A stretch of DNA of 8,183 nucleotides from JBBRHH01 sp038222915 (GTDB lineage Bacteria > Planctomycetota > Phycisphaerae > Tepidisphaerales > Tepidisphaeraceae). The DNA lies in assembly GCA_038222915.1 (NCBI GenBank), contig JBBRHH010000269.1:1-8183 (forward strand), given 5' to 3'. The position numbers were made by a program, and so were the translations under genes. Positions 1-6,244 of this stretch are shown piece after piece (positions within the stretch are counted from its first letter, which is position 1; each line of letters opens with the position of its first letter). The notes below the pieces were generated by a model, which saw nothing but the letters and a program-made list of their open reading frames with translations, had not been told where the DNA came from and did no database searches.

Positions 1-13
1 GTTCTTAAAGAAC
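1..13. repeat. Perfect short inverted repeat upstream of the DUF4058 gene
   Basis: GTTCTT and AAGAAC form perfect 6-base arms around one central A. The repeat lies about 16 bases upstream of the likely -35 element of the DUF4058 gene. GAAC words recur at 40-43 and 46-49, between the -35 and -10 elements. This could be an operator for an unidentified repressor or activator. It could also be the tail of a feature lying outside the window, because it starts at the first base. No specific regulator is assigned. Confidence 0.3.
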
Positions 14-28
14 GCAGTAATATGGGCG

Positions 29-59
29 ATGACACGTTAGAACATGAACGGGGTATAAT
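29..59 (+). promoter_or_regulatory. Sigma-70-type promoter of the DUF4058 gene
   Basis: A perfect TATAAT lies at 54-59. An ATGACA at 29-34 matches TTGACA in five of six positions, with a rather long 19-base spacer. Transcription would start near 66-68, which is at or one or two bases before the ATG at 68. The mRNA is therefore probably leaderless. The -10 box is convincing and the -35 box less so. Confidence 0.6.
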
Positions 60-67
60 CAAAGCAC

Positions 68-865
68 ATGGTCTCGATCAATCCATTTCCCGGGATGAAC
101 CCCTATCTTGAGCAGCGGTGGGGTGACGTACACGCCGCCATGATCACCTATGCCCGCGACATGCTGCAAGACGCCCTCCCTGATGACCTGCGCGCACGAA
201 TGCAGGAGCGGGTTTTCATCGAATCCGCCGGGGAACCGCAACGAACCATTTCACCTGACGTTCATGTTTACGAATGGCGACCCGGCGCAACCCCATCGGT
301 ACGTGGCTCGGACGGTGCCACGACGTTAGTCGAACCGTTGGTTATCCACGTCGCCGACGCGGAAGTAACGCAAAGCTATCTGGAATTAATTGATGTCCGT
401 AGCGGCGGGCACGTCGTCACGGTCATCGAGCTCTTGAGCCCGTCAAACAAAGCGAAAGGGCCTGGTCGGAACTTGTATCTTCAGAAGCAGTTGGAAACGG
501 TCAACGCCCGTGCGAACATGGTCGAGATCGATCTGCTCCGTGGTGGAGAACCGGCAACTCTCACTCCACCGAGTATCGTCCCGCGCAGCAGTCAATCGCC
601 ATATCACGTCAGCGTATTTCGCGGCAAGCGGCCTTGGCACCGCGAATATTACGCGGCCCATCTCCGCGACCCACTTCCAACGATTCGAATTCCACTGAGG
701 CCAACCGATCCCGATGTTCAACTGAATTTGCAGGAGCTTCTCGACCTCTGTCACCGTCGTGGCCGCTACGACGACATCGACTACCAGCAGCCACTCGATC
801 CACCCTTCGGTCCCGAAGACACCAATTGGATTCACGACATCATTCGCGAAAAGAAACTCGTATAG
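68..865 (+). CDS. DUF4058 family protein
   Basis: This 265-residue protein belongs to DUF4058, a family of unknown function that I know mainly from cyanobacteria and planctomycetes. The hallmark N-terminus FPGMNPYLE is at residues 7-15. The conserved core includes PDV at 63-65, IELLSPSNK at 120-128, R134 and Y137, and VEIDLLR at 152-158. No signal peptide or membrane segment is visible, so it should be cytoplasmic. The spacing of P63-D64, E121, K128 and R134 recalls Uma2/DUF820 proteins, which have the restriction-endonuclease-like PD-(D/E)XK fold. A nuclease-like fold is therefore possible but unproven. The start is set by the family N-terminus. No Shine-Dalgarno sequence is present, and the -10 box lies only 8 bases upstream, so translation is probably leaderless. 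The gene stands alone and converges on ahcY. Family assignment is firm; function is unknown. Confidence 0.88.
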   Translation: MVSINPFPGMNPYLEQRWGDVHAAMITYARDMLQDALPDDLRARMQERVFIESAGEPQRTISPDVHVYEWRPGATPSVRGSDGATTLVEPLVIHVADAEVTQSYLELIDVRSGGHVVTVIELLSPSNKAKGPGRNLYLQKQLETVNARANMVEIDLLRGGEPATLTPPSIVPRSSQSPYHVSVFRGKRPWHREYYAAHLRDPLPTIRIPLRPTDPDVQLNLQELLDLCHRRGRYDDIDYQQPLDPPFGPEDTNWIHDIIREKKLV

Positions 866-904
866 AAAGAAAAAGCCGCGGGCCGTCCATCGACAGCACG
901 CGGC
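866..904 (-). terminator. Intrinsic terminator of the regulator-ahcY operon
   Basis: Read on the minus strand, GCCGCG pairs with CGCGGC. After one mismatch, GCTGTC pairs with GACGGC (one G-U) around a GATG loop, covering 875-904. TTTTTCTTT follows at 874-866. It lies 24 bases after the ahcY stop and ends exactly at the stop of the convergent DUF4058 gene. On the plus strand the hairpin is not followed by a T-run, so it is a good terminator only for ahcY. Confidence 0.85.
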
Positions 905-928
905 ATCATTCGATTAGTTGGAAATACT

Positions 929-2407
929 TCAATAGCGATAGTGCTCGCTCTTGTACGGCCCTTCAATCGGCAGCCCGAGATACTTCGCCTGTTCCGGCGT
1001 CAGCTTGGTCAGATTCACGCCCAGCTTCTCCAGATGCAGCCGCGCCACTTTCTCGTCCAGGTGCTTGGGCAGCACATAGACCTTCTTCTCGTACTTGCCG
1101 TTGTTCTGCGCCAGCTCAATCTGCGCCAGCGTCTGATTCGTGAAGCTGTTGCTCATCACGAACGAAGGATGCCCGGTCGCGCAACCCAGATTCAACAGCC
1201 GGCCCTCGGCCAAAATCATCACGCTGTGCCCATCCGTAAAAGTCCACATGTCATATTGTGGCTTGATGTTGGTCAGCTTGATTCCCTTGATCTTCTTCAA
1301 CCCGGCCATGTCGATCTCATTGTCGAAGTGGCCGATGTTGCCGACGATCGCCTTGTCCTTCATCTTCGACATGTGATCCGCGGTGATGATGCCGAAGTTG
1401 CCGGTCGTCGTCACGAAGATGTCCGCATAAGGCAGCGTGTCCTCCAGCGTCAACACCTGATACCCCTCCATCGCCGCCTGCAACGCGCAGATCGGATCGA
1501 TCTCGGTCACAATCACGCGAGCGCCCTGCCCCTTCAGCGACTGCGCACAACCCTTGCCCACATCGCCGTACCCGCAGACAACGGCCACCTTGCCGCTCAG
1601 CATGACATCGGTGGCCCGCATCAACCCATCGACCAGCGAGTGCCGGCAGCCGTAGAGGTTGTCGAACTTGCTCTTGGTAACCGAGTCGTTCACGTTGATG
1701 GCCGGGAACAGCAGAATCCCAGCGTTCTGCATTTCATAAAGACGATGCACGCCGGTCGTGGTCTCCTCAGAAACGCCTTTGCATTCACGGGCGACATGCG
1801 TCCAGCGGTGCGGCGTCTCCTTCACCGTCTTGGCCAGCAGGCCAAGAATCACGCCATATTCTTCGCTGTCCGCCTCTGTCGGCGCGGGCACCTTTCCGTC
1901 CCGCTCAAACTCGACCCCCTTGTGAATCAGCAGAGTGGCGTCGCCGCCATCGTCCACGATCTGGTTTGGCCCGTGCCCGTTTCCAAAGTCGAGGGCGCGC
2001 TCCGTACACCACCAGTATTCTTCAAGCGACTCACCCTTCCACGCAAACACCGGCACGCCCTTTGGGTTCGCAACCGTCCCATTGGGCCCAACCGCAACCG
2101 CGGCCGCGGCATGGTCCTGCGTCGAGAAGATGTTGCACGAACACCAGCGCACTTCCGCGCCCAGCGCCGCCAGCGTCTCCAGCAGAACCGCAGTCTGCAC
2201 GGTCATGTGCAGCGACCCCATAATCCGCAGGCCTTTCAACGGCTGCTGCTTTGCGTATTCCGCCCGCACCGACATGAGGCCCGGCATTTCCTGCTCGGCC
2301 AGCATGATTTCTTTGCGGCCCCACTCGGCGAGGCTGAGATCGGCTACCTTGAATTCCAATTTCGCCTGGCCCGCCTTCGCGGCCGGCGGTGTCAATGTCT
2401 GTGTCAT
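929..2407 (-). CDS. ahcY: Adenosylhomocysteinase (S-adenosylhomocysteine hydrolase)
   Basis: AhcY reversibly splits S-adenosylhomocysteine into adenosine and homocysteine in the cytoplasm. This relieves product inhibition of methyltransferases and feeds the methionine cycle. The 492-residue protein is full length and has the insertion typical of bacterial and plant enzymes (around 170-205). By alignment from memory with the human enzyme, active-site residues are present: D98 in STQDH, E136 in WCTE, and K245, D249 and N250 in TKSKFDN. The NAD-binding motif GYGDVGKG is at 279-286. The C-terminus ends PYKSEHYRY, whose Lys and Tyr contact NAD of the neighbouring subunit in known structures. GGAG at 2416-2419 lies 8 bases before the ATG and supports this start. 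The stop of the upstream regulator gene is 29 bases away on the same strand with no obvious promoter between, so the two are probably co-transcribed. A strong terminator follows. Confidence 0.98.
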   Translation of the reverse strand: MTQTLTPPAAKAGQAKLEFKVADLSLAEWGRKEIMLAEQEMPGLMSVRAEYAKQQPLKGLRIMGSLHMTVQTAVLLETLAALGAEVRWCSCNIFSTQDHAAAAVAVGPNGTVANPKGVPVFAWKGESLEEYWWCTERALDFGNGHGPNQIVDDGGDATLLIHKGVEFERDGKVPAPTEADSEEYGVILGLLAKTVKETPHRWTHVARECKGVSEETTTGVHRLYEMQNAGILLFPAINVNDSVTKSKFDNLYGCRHSLVDGLMRATDVMLSGKVAVVCGYGDVGKGCAQSLKGQGARVIVTEIDPICALQAAMEGYQVLTLEDTLPYADIFVTTTGNFGIITADHMSKMKDKAIVGNIGHFDNEIDMAGLKKIKGIKLTNIKPQYDMWTFTDGHSVMILAEGRLLNLGCATGHPSFVMSNSFTNQTLAQIELAQNNGKYEKKVYVLPKHLDEKVARLHLEKLGVNLTKLTPEQAKYLGLPIEGPYKSEHYRY

Positions 2408-2436
2408 CGTTGTTTCTCCAATAGAGGTTTAAAAAC

Positions 2437-3402
2437 TTATAAAGTAACGGGTCCCCGGCGCGCAATCGCAATAAACAGCGCCGGTCCTTTCGCCTGCGGC
2501 TCCGGCCGAAGCGATCTCACACTGCATTCAATAAATCCTGCCGCCAACGCCATCCGCTGTAAGTCGTCGGCCTCAAATCCCATCGAGCGCTGTCCCAGTT
2601 GCCGCCGAAAATCATCCCGATCGTGCGGAAGCAAATCAACGATCACCCCCCGCCCGCCCGGCTTCAAGATCCGTCCCATCTCCCGCAGCACCGCGGCCGG
2701 TTCGACCACATACGACAGCACAAGCGACAACAGCGCCGCGTCGCATGATCCATCTTCAATCGGCAGCGCCTCCAGCTCACCCCGGCGGAGGTCAACATGA
2801 TCCATCCCCTCCACGCGCTTGCGGGCGGCCTTCAACATCGCCGCCGACTCCTCCACCCCCACCACGCGCTTCACGGAGTGCGCAAGTTCCGCGGTCATCG
2901 CGCCGGTTCCGCATCCGAGATCGGCCACGACGTAATCTGCCGGCAACAGCGCCACCAGTGCGGCACCGTTGAGCGACGATCCATAAAGTTCGTCCCGCAG
3001 CTTATCCCACTGACCGGCCGCCCCGGCAAAAAAAGCCTGGCTGTCCCCCTGCCGTTCCCGCAACCGCCGGTCGAGCCGAAGCTGATCCTGCTGCGTCGTC
3101 GGCCAAGCCTCGGTCTGCTCCCGTGCCAGCACCCAAAGCCGCCGCGCCGACGGATCCAGCTCGTCCAAAATGGTCCGATAAAGATGATTGGTCCCCTGCC
3201 GCCGGCTGCGCACCCAGCGCTGATCACCGAGCACCTTCAAATGCCGGCTGATGGTGGACTGCGGCTGTTGCAGAATATCGCACAATTCCACCACCCCCAG
3301 CTCGTGCCGCTCCAAAAGGCGCAACAACCGCAGGCGGGTCGGATCGCCAAGCGAGTCCATCCACGCAAGCAGTGCGGCGGGTTGAGCGGCGGTTTTAACC
3401 AT
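2437..3402 (-). CDS. ArsR-family regulator fused to a SAM-binding methyltransferase domain (SahR-like)
   Basis: This 321-residue protein has two domains. Residues 12-95 form an ArsR-type winged helix: LGDPTRLRLLRLL at 18-30, and a recognition helix around 47-58 with STISRHLKVL. Residues 115-320 form a class I methyltransferase fold: SAM/SAH motif I DLGCGTG at 161-167, an acidic residue after the second strand (VVGVEES, 180-186), and LKPGGRGVIVD at 246-256. The metal-sensing ELCVCDL motif of ArsR/SmtB sensors is absent, with only C41 in that region. The same architecture occurs in SahR, described in Proteobacteria as an SAH-responsive repressor of methionine-cycle genes. The adjacent ahcY gene, 29 bases downstream, makes the same role likely here. 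Whether the methyltransferase domain is catalytic or only a ligand sensor cannot be read from sequence. The start fits the family N-terminus; only a weak GGA precedes it. The gene is divergent from fpg. Confidence 0.9.
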   Translation of the reverse strand: MVKTAAQPAALLAWMDSLGDPTRLRLLRLLERHELGVVELCDILQQPQSTISRHLKVLGDQRWVRSRRQGTNHLYRTILDELDPSARRLWVLAREQTEAWPTTQQDQLRLDRRLRERQGDSQAFFAGAAGQWDKLRDELYGSSLNGAALVALLPADYVVADLGCGTGAMTAELAHSVKRVVGVEESAAMLKAARKRVEGMDHVDLRRGELEALPIEDGSCDAALLSLVLSYVVEPAAVLREMGRILKPGGRGVIVDLLPHDRDDFRRQLGQRSMGFEADDLQRMALAAGFIECSVRSLRPEPQAKGPALFIAIARRGPVTL

Positions 3403-3408
3403 CAGTCC

Positions 3409-3416
3409 ATCCGGAT
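3409..3416. promoter_or_regulatory. Candidate operator ATCCGGAT of the regulator-ahcY operon
   Basis: ATCCGGAT is a perfect 8-base palindrome, 7 to 14 bases upstream of the regulator start codon. It lies immediately downstream of the predicted -10 box and overlaps the expected transcription start. A repressor bound here would block the promoter of its own operon. ArsR proteins bind such two-fold symmetric sites as dimers. Only this copy was noticed in the window. The assignment is an inference from position and symmetry. Confidence 0.45.
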
Positions 3417-3418
3417 AT

Positions 3419-3447
3419 ATTGTTGAATGGAACCACGCCTACGTCAA
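3419..3447 (-). promoter_or_regulatory. Sigma-70-type promoter of the regulator-ahcY operon
   Basis: On the minus strand TTGACG (3447-3442) is separated by exactly 17 bases from AACAAT (3424-3419). These match TTGACA in five and TATAAT in four of six positions. Transcription would start near 3412, giving an untranslated leader of only about 10 bases. That is too short for an SAH riboswitch, so control by the encoded repressor is the simpler model. Confidence 0.5.
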
Positions 3448-3535
3448 GCGAGATTCTCATCAATTGCCATGAGCTACAGTCATCGGCGGCCGCCCGCTTC
3501 TCACCTTAACCCGTCATATGGCATAGGATAAGTGA

Positions 3536-4342
3536 ATGCCCGAACTCCCCGAAGTCGAAACCGTTGTCCGAACGCTTCGCCCGCGCCTGGTTGGTCAGAT
3601 TTTGCAGAAGATCAACCTTGGCCGAAGCGATATTCTCACCCCATCCGATTGCGATCTGCCCGCATCACTGGAAGGGCAACGAGTCCGTTCCATCGAGCGT
3701 CGCGGAAAAAAAATTATCATCCGGGTCGGAATCGACGCCGCGCTGGGCGTGCATCTGGGGATGACAGGCCGGCTGACAGTCGAGTCCGAAGACGCGCCAA
3801 AACTTCCGCACACTCACCTCTCCATCGATCTGGCCAAGCAGCAACAACTTCGATTTCGTGACCCGCGCCGGTTTGGCGGCCTTTGGTACTGGAAAGGCAA
3901 AGGATGGGCCGAGGAAAATATGGGGCCTGAGCCGTTGGGCCTTCGGACAACAACATTGGCAAAGGCACTGGGCCGCACCCGTCGCGTGATTAAAACGGCG
4001 CTGCTTGATCAGTCCATCGTCGCCGGGGTTGGAAACATCTACGCGGACGAAGCTCTTTTCCGTGCCCGCATCCATCCCGAAACGCCGGCGAACGAATTGT
4101 CCACCTCGCAAGTCACGGCGTTGAACAAGGCCATCAAACAGGTCCTGACTCGCGCCATCAATCACCGCGGCAGCACATTGAGAGATTACGTGGACGCCGA
4201 AGGCTCGGCGGGCGGTTTCCAGAAACTGCATCAAGTCTACGCGCGAGCCAACGAGCCATGCGTACGCTGCAAGACCGCGCTACAGCGCTTAGTCCTCGGC
4301 GGCCGCTCAACGCATTTTTGTCCAAAATGCCAGCATCGATAA
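3536..4342 (+). CDS. mutM: Formamidopyrimidine-DNA glycosylase (Fpg/MutM)
   Basis: Fpg removes 8-oxoguanine and formamidopyrimidines from oxidised DNA and cuts the abasic site by beta,delta-elimination (base excision repair). The 268-residue protein is full length. It begins MPELPEVET; after Met removal the new N-terminal proline is the nucleophile, and the next Glu is the catalytic acid. K58 in ERRGKK corresponds to the conserved catalytic lysine. HLGMTGRL at 73-80 and DPRRFG at 109-114 carry the residues that fill the gap left by the flipped base. N167 is in GVGNIYADE. The C-terminal zinc finger is intact: C242, C245, C262 and C265, with the DNA-binding Arg in GGRST. AGGA at 3525-3528, 7 bases before the ATG, supports the start. 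The gene is divergent from the regulator-ahcY operon across 133 bases. Its stop lies 3 bases from the stop of a small convergent frame. No clear terminator hairpin follows. Confidence 0.97.
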   Translation: MPELPEVETVVRTLRPRLVGQILQKINLGRSDILTPSDCDLPASLEGQRVRSIERRGKKIIIRVGIDAALGVHLGMTGRLTVESEDAPKLPHTHLSIDLAKQQQLRFRDPRRFGGLWYWKGKGWAEENMGPEPLGLRTTTLAKALGRTRRVIKTALLDQSIVAGVGNIYADEALFRARIHPETPANELSTSQVTALNKAIKQVLTRAINHRGSTLRDYVDAEGSAGGFQKLHQVYARANEPCVRCKTALQRLVLGGRSTHFCPKCQHR

Positions 4343-4345
4343 CCT

Positions 4346-4504
4346 CTACCGCCCGTTCAACGGCGTCACATGCGCACCTTTAAGCGCAGGCAACCACGTC
4401 AGCAACAAGAGCCCGAGAATCGACAACACCAGCGCAAACTCCAAGCCAATGAGGAGCCAGCGCCGCATTCCCCGCTTGCAAATTTGAGTCGAATCATCGT
4501 CCAT
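4346..4504 (-). CDS. Possible small single-pass membrane protein (52 residues)
   Basis: An ATG-started minus-strand frame of 53 codons fills most of the gap between fpg and the MscS-type channel. The predicted peptide has an acidic N-terminus (MDDDSTQ) and a basic patch (KRGMRRW, 10-16). One hydrophobic helix of about 22 residues follows, at 17-38 (start LLIGLEFALVLSILG), then a short polar tail ending TPLNGR. The basic residues before the helix predict an N-in, C-out topology. It could be a small regulatory membrane peptide, but no family is recognised. Support is limited: there is no good Shine-Dalgarno sequence, only GGA about 9 to 11 bases upstream, and no strong promoter. The plus-strand frame over the same bases is rich in Gln, Arg and Pro and looks non-coding. 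The stop lies 3 bases from the fpg stop, tail-to-tail. Confidence 0.5.
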   Translation of the reverse strand: MDDDSTQICKRGMRRWLLIGLEFALVLSILGLLLLTWLPALKGAHVTPLNGR

Positions 4505-4622
4505 GGTTACCAATCCAAGCCGCAGAACATCATCTCACTGAAGTATCGTGCTCCCGGGTTCTCGTTGCGGAGTTAGGAATTGATCATTGGCCTGAGCTGA
4601 TCCTACGCCTGCCAACAGCAAC
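4505..4622. other. Intergenic region between the small membrane frame and the channel gene
   Basis: The 118 bases separate two divergent frames and must hold any promoters for both. The best plus-strand candidate is TTGATC at 4580-4585, followed 18 bases later by a poor TACGCC. On the minus strand a GATACT has no acceptable -35 partner. No Shine-Dalgarno sequence precedes the channel start. No hairpin or repeat stands out. Confidence 0.3.
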
Positions 4623-6221
4623 ATGGACGCCCGTCTATTCCTTAATGATGCCGTCCATTCAGGACGATTATTCCCTGTGAGCTACTGGTTTAATATTCGG
4701 ACTGCCGCGGAAATGGGCGACCACTTTCAGTGGTATCCGCTGGCCGCAATCGTCTACGCCCTGCTTCTGGGTGTGATTGCGCCCGGCGCTCGCGCACGCC
4801 TTCGCGCCGCCGTTATCCTCATCATCCTGTTCACTATTGGCTTGCTCGTTTGCGGCCTGATGCTCTCCAAGGGTCTGACGGACAACGCCATCGCCTACCG
4901 CTGGCTTCATTTCGCCGCCCAGCTTTCCTTCGTTGTCGCCGTCATCAATCTGGCCGGCGTGAGCATTTTCACCATCGGCCTCGACGCGCTGCGAATCCGC
5001 CCGGCTCCGATCCTCCGCGATATCGTTCTGGGCATCGCCTACGTCATCGCCTTCATCATGCTCCTCAGCCGCCACGGCGTAAACCTCAGCGGCATCATCG
5101 CCACCAGCGCCGTTGTGACTGCAGTGGTTGGCTTCAGCCTGCAGGACACGCTCGGGAATGTGATGGGCGGGATGGCTCTTCAGATGGAACGCAGTGTCGC
5201 CGTCGGCGACTGGATCAGGATCGGCGATCTTGAGGGCGTGGTTCGCGAGATCCGCTGGCGTCACACCTCCGTCGAAACGCGGGATTGGGACACCGTCGTC
5301 ATTCCCAACAGCAATCTGATGAAATCGCAGGTCGCGGTGCTCGGCCGCCGCCAGGGCAAGCCGAAATATCATCGGATGTGGGTCCACTTTCACGTCGATT
5401 TCCAACACTCGCCGGCCGATGTAATCGAAACCATCCAGTCCGCCCTGCGCGCCGATCCGATCCACAACGTCGCCACCGAACCGCCGCCCGAGTGCATCCT
5501 GAAAGATTTCATTGACGGCGACGGCCAATATGCAGTTCGCTACTGGCTCACCGATTTTTCCAAGACCGACCCAACCAGCTCCGAAATCCGCAGTCGCATA
5601 TTCGTCGCCCTTCGTCGATCGCAAATCCAACTCTCCATCCCGACGCAATCCCTGCATGTCACGATGGAAAATCAGGCCCGTGCCCGTCGCAAGCAGGAAC
5701 AGGAACTCGAACGCCGCACCACCGCCCTCGCCAAGGTCGCCTTCCTGGCGACGCTCACCGATCAGGAACGGACCGAACTCGCCACCCATCTAAGCGTCTG
5801 CCCCTTCCGTCATGGCGAAGTCATCACCCGTCAGGGCAATGAAGCGCACTACCTTTACACGCTCACCAAGGGCACCGCCGAAGTCCGTGTGGCCGGGGCG
5901 AGCGGCGAAACCCGCACCCTCGCCACGCTGAAAGCCGGCGACGTCTTTGGCGAGATGGCGTTGTTGACCGGCGAACGCCGCACCGCGTCCGTGGTCGCGA
6001 CCACCGACACGATCTGCTACCGACTCGACAAGGATTCCTTCGCAGAAATCCTCTACAACCGGCCGGAAATCGCTGAAGCGATCTCGCAGACACTCGCTAG
6101 GCGCAAGCTTGAACTCGACGTGTTAAACAAGGACTTGAACGCGGAAGCGATGCAGGCCAAGGTCGACCACACACAAAACGACCTGCTGGACAAAATCCGG
6201 TCGTTCTTTATGTTGCGGTGA
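4623..6221 (+). CDS. MscS-family channel with C-terminal cyclic-nucleotide-binding domain
   Basis: This 532-residue inner-membrane protein joins a small-conductance mechanosensitive channel to a cNMP-binding domain, the architecture of bacterial cyclic-nucleotide-gated (bCNG) channels. Hydrophobic segments lie near 38-54, 61-81, 95-120 and 131-149. The pore helix and MscS signature span 157-190, with GFSLQDTLGNVMGGM at 170-184. The beta and alpha/beta MscS domains follow to about 350 (VAVGDWIRIGDLEGVV, VIPNSNLMKS). A charged, probably coiled-coil linker (350-372) leads to the cyclic-nucleotide domain, about 375-490. Its phosphate-binding cassette FGEMALLTGERRTAS (442-456) keeps the Glu and Arg that contact the cyclic nucleotide in CRP and PKA. 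The tail ends LLDKIRSFFMLR. Known bCNG members respond to cAMP and little to tension; the ligand here is inferred. The start at 4623 is the only ATG after an in-frame stop, but it has no Shine-Dalgarno sequence. GTG 4677 and ATG 4713 are alternatives that keep the membrane segments. Confidence 0.93.
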   Translation: MDARLFLNDAVHSGRLFPVSYWFNIRTAAEMGDHFQWYPLAAIVYALLLGVIAPGARARLRAAVILIILFTIGLLVCGLMLSKGLTDNAIAYRWLHFAAQLSFVVAVINLAGVSIFTIGLDALRIRPAPILRDIVLGIAYVIAFIMLLSRHGVNLSGIIATSAVVTAVVGFSLQDTLGNVMGGMALQMERSVAVGDWIRIGDLEGVVREIRWRHTSVETRDWDTVVIPNSNLMKSQVAVLGRRQGKPKYHRMWVHFHVDFQHSPADVIETIQSALRADPIHNVATEPPPECILKDFIDGDGQYAVRYWLTDFSKTDPTSSEIRSRIFVALRRSQIQLSIPTQSLHVTMENQARARRKQEQELERRTTALAKVAFLATLTDQERTELATHLSVCPFRHGEVITRQGNEAHYLYTLTKGTAEVRVAGASGETRTLATLKAGDVFGEMALLTGERRTASVVATTDTICYRLDKDSFAEILYNRPEIAEAISQTLARRKLELDVLNKDLNAEAMQAKVDHTQNDLLDKIRSFFMLR

Positions 6222-6244
6222 ACGCACCAGGAGATCCTTACGCG

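Noticed and set aside
2098..2112. GCGGCCGC-type palindromes here and near 4300 and 6680
   Set aside because: They lie inside coding sequence and are expected from GC-rich Ala/Gly/Arg codons, so they are not treated as sites.
941..2800. 619-residue open frame on the plus strand opposite ahcY and the regulator
   Set aside because: It is antisense to two clearly recognised genes, has His/Arg/Gln-rich composition with no family pattern, and spans the boundary between them. It is a by-product of GC-rich codon usage.
2437..3402. Arsenic or metal sensor role for the ArsR-family protein
   Set aside because: The ELCVCDL-type metal motif is missing, and the C-terminal SAM/SAH-binding domain plus adjacent ahcY point to SAH sensing instead.
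3403..3535. SAH riboswitch upstream of the regulator-ahcY operon
   Set aside because: Such elements often precede ahcY, but the predicted leader is only about 10 bases, and I see no match to the conserved SAH-aptamer core on the minus strand. A covariance-model search would settle it.
4370..4576. 68-residue plus-strand frame downstream of fpg
   Set aside because: It is Gln/Arg/Pro-rich with no plausible fold and no ribosome binding site. The opposite strand of the same region encodes a much more protein-like membrane peptide.
4668..5789. 373-residue open frame antisense to the MscS-type channel
   Set aside because: The plus strand encodes all the channel motifs; the antisense product is Asp/Gly/Ala-rich with no recognisable domain.
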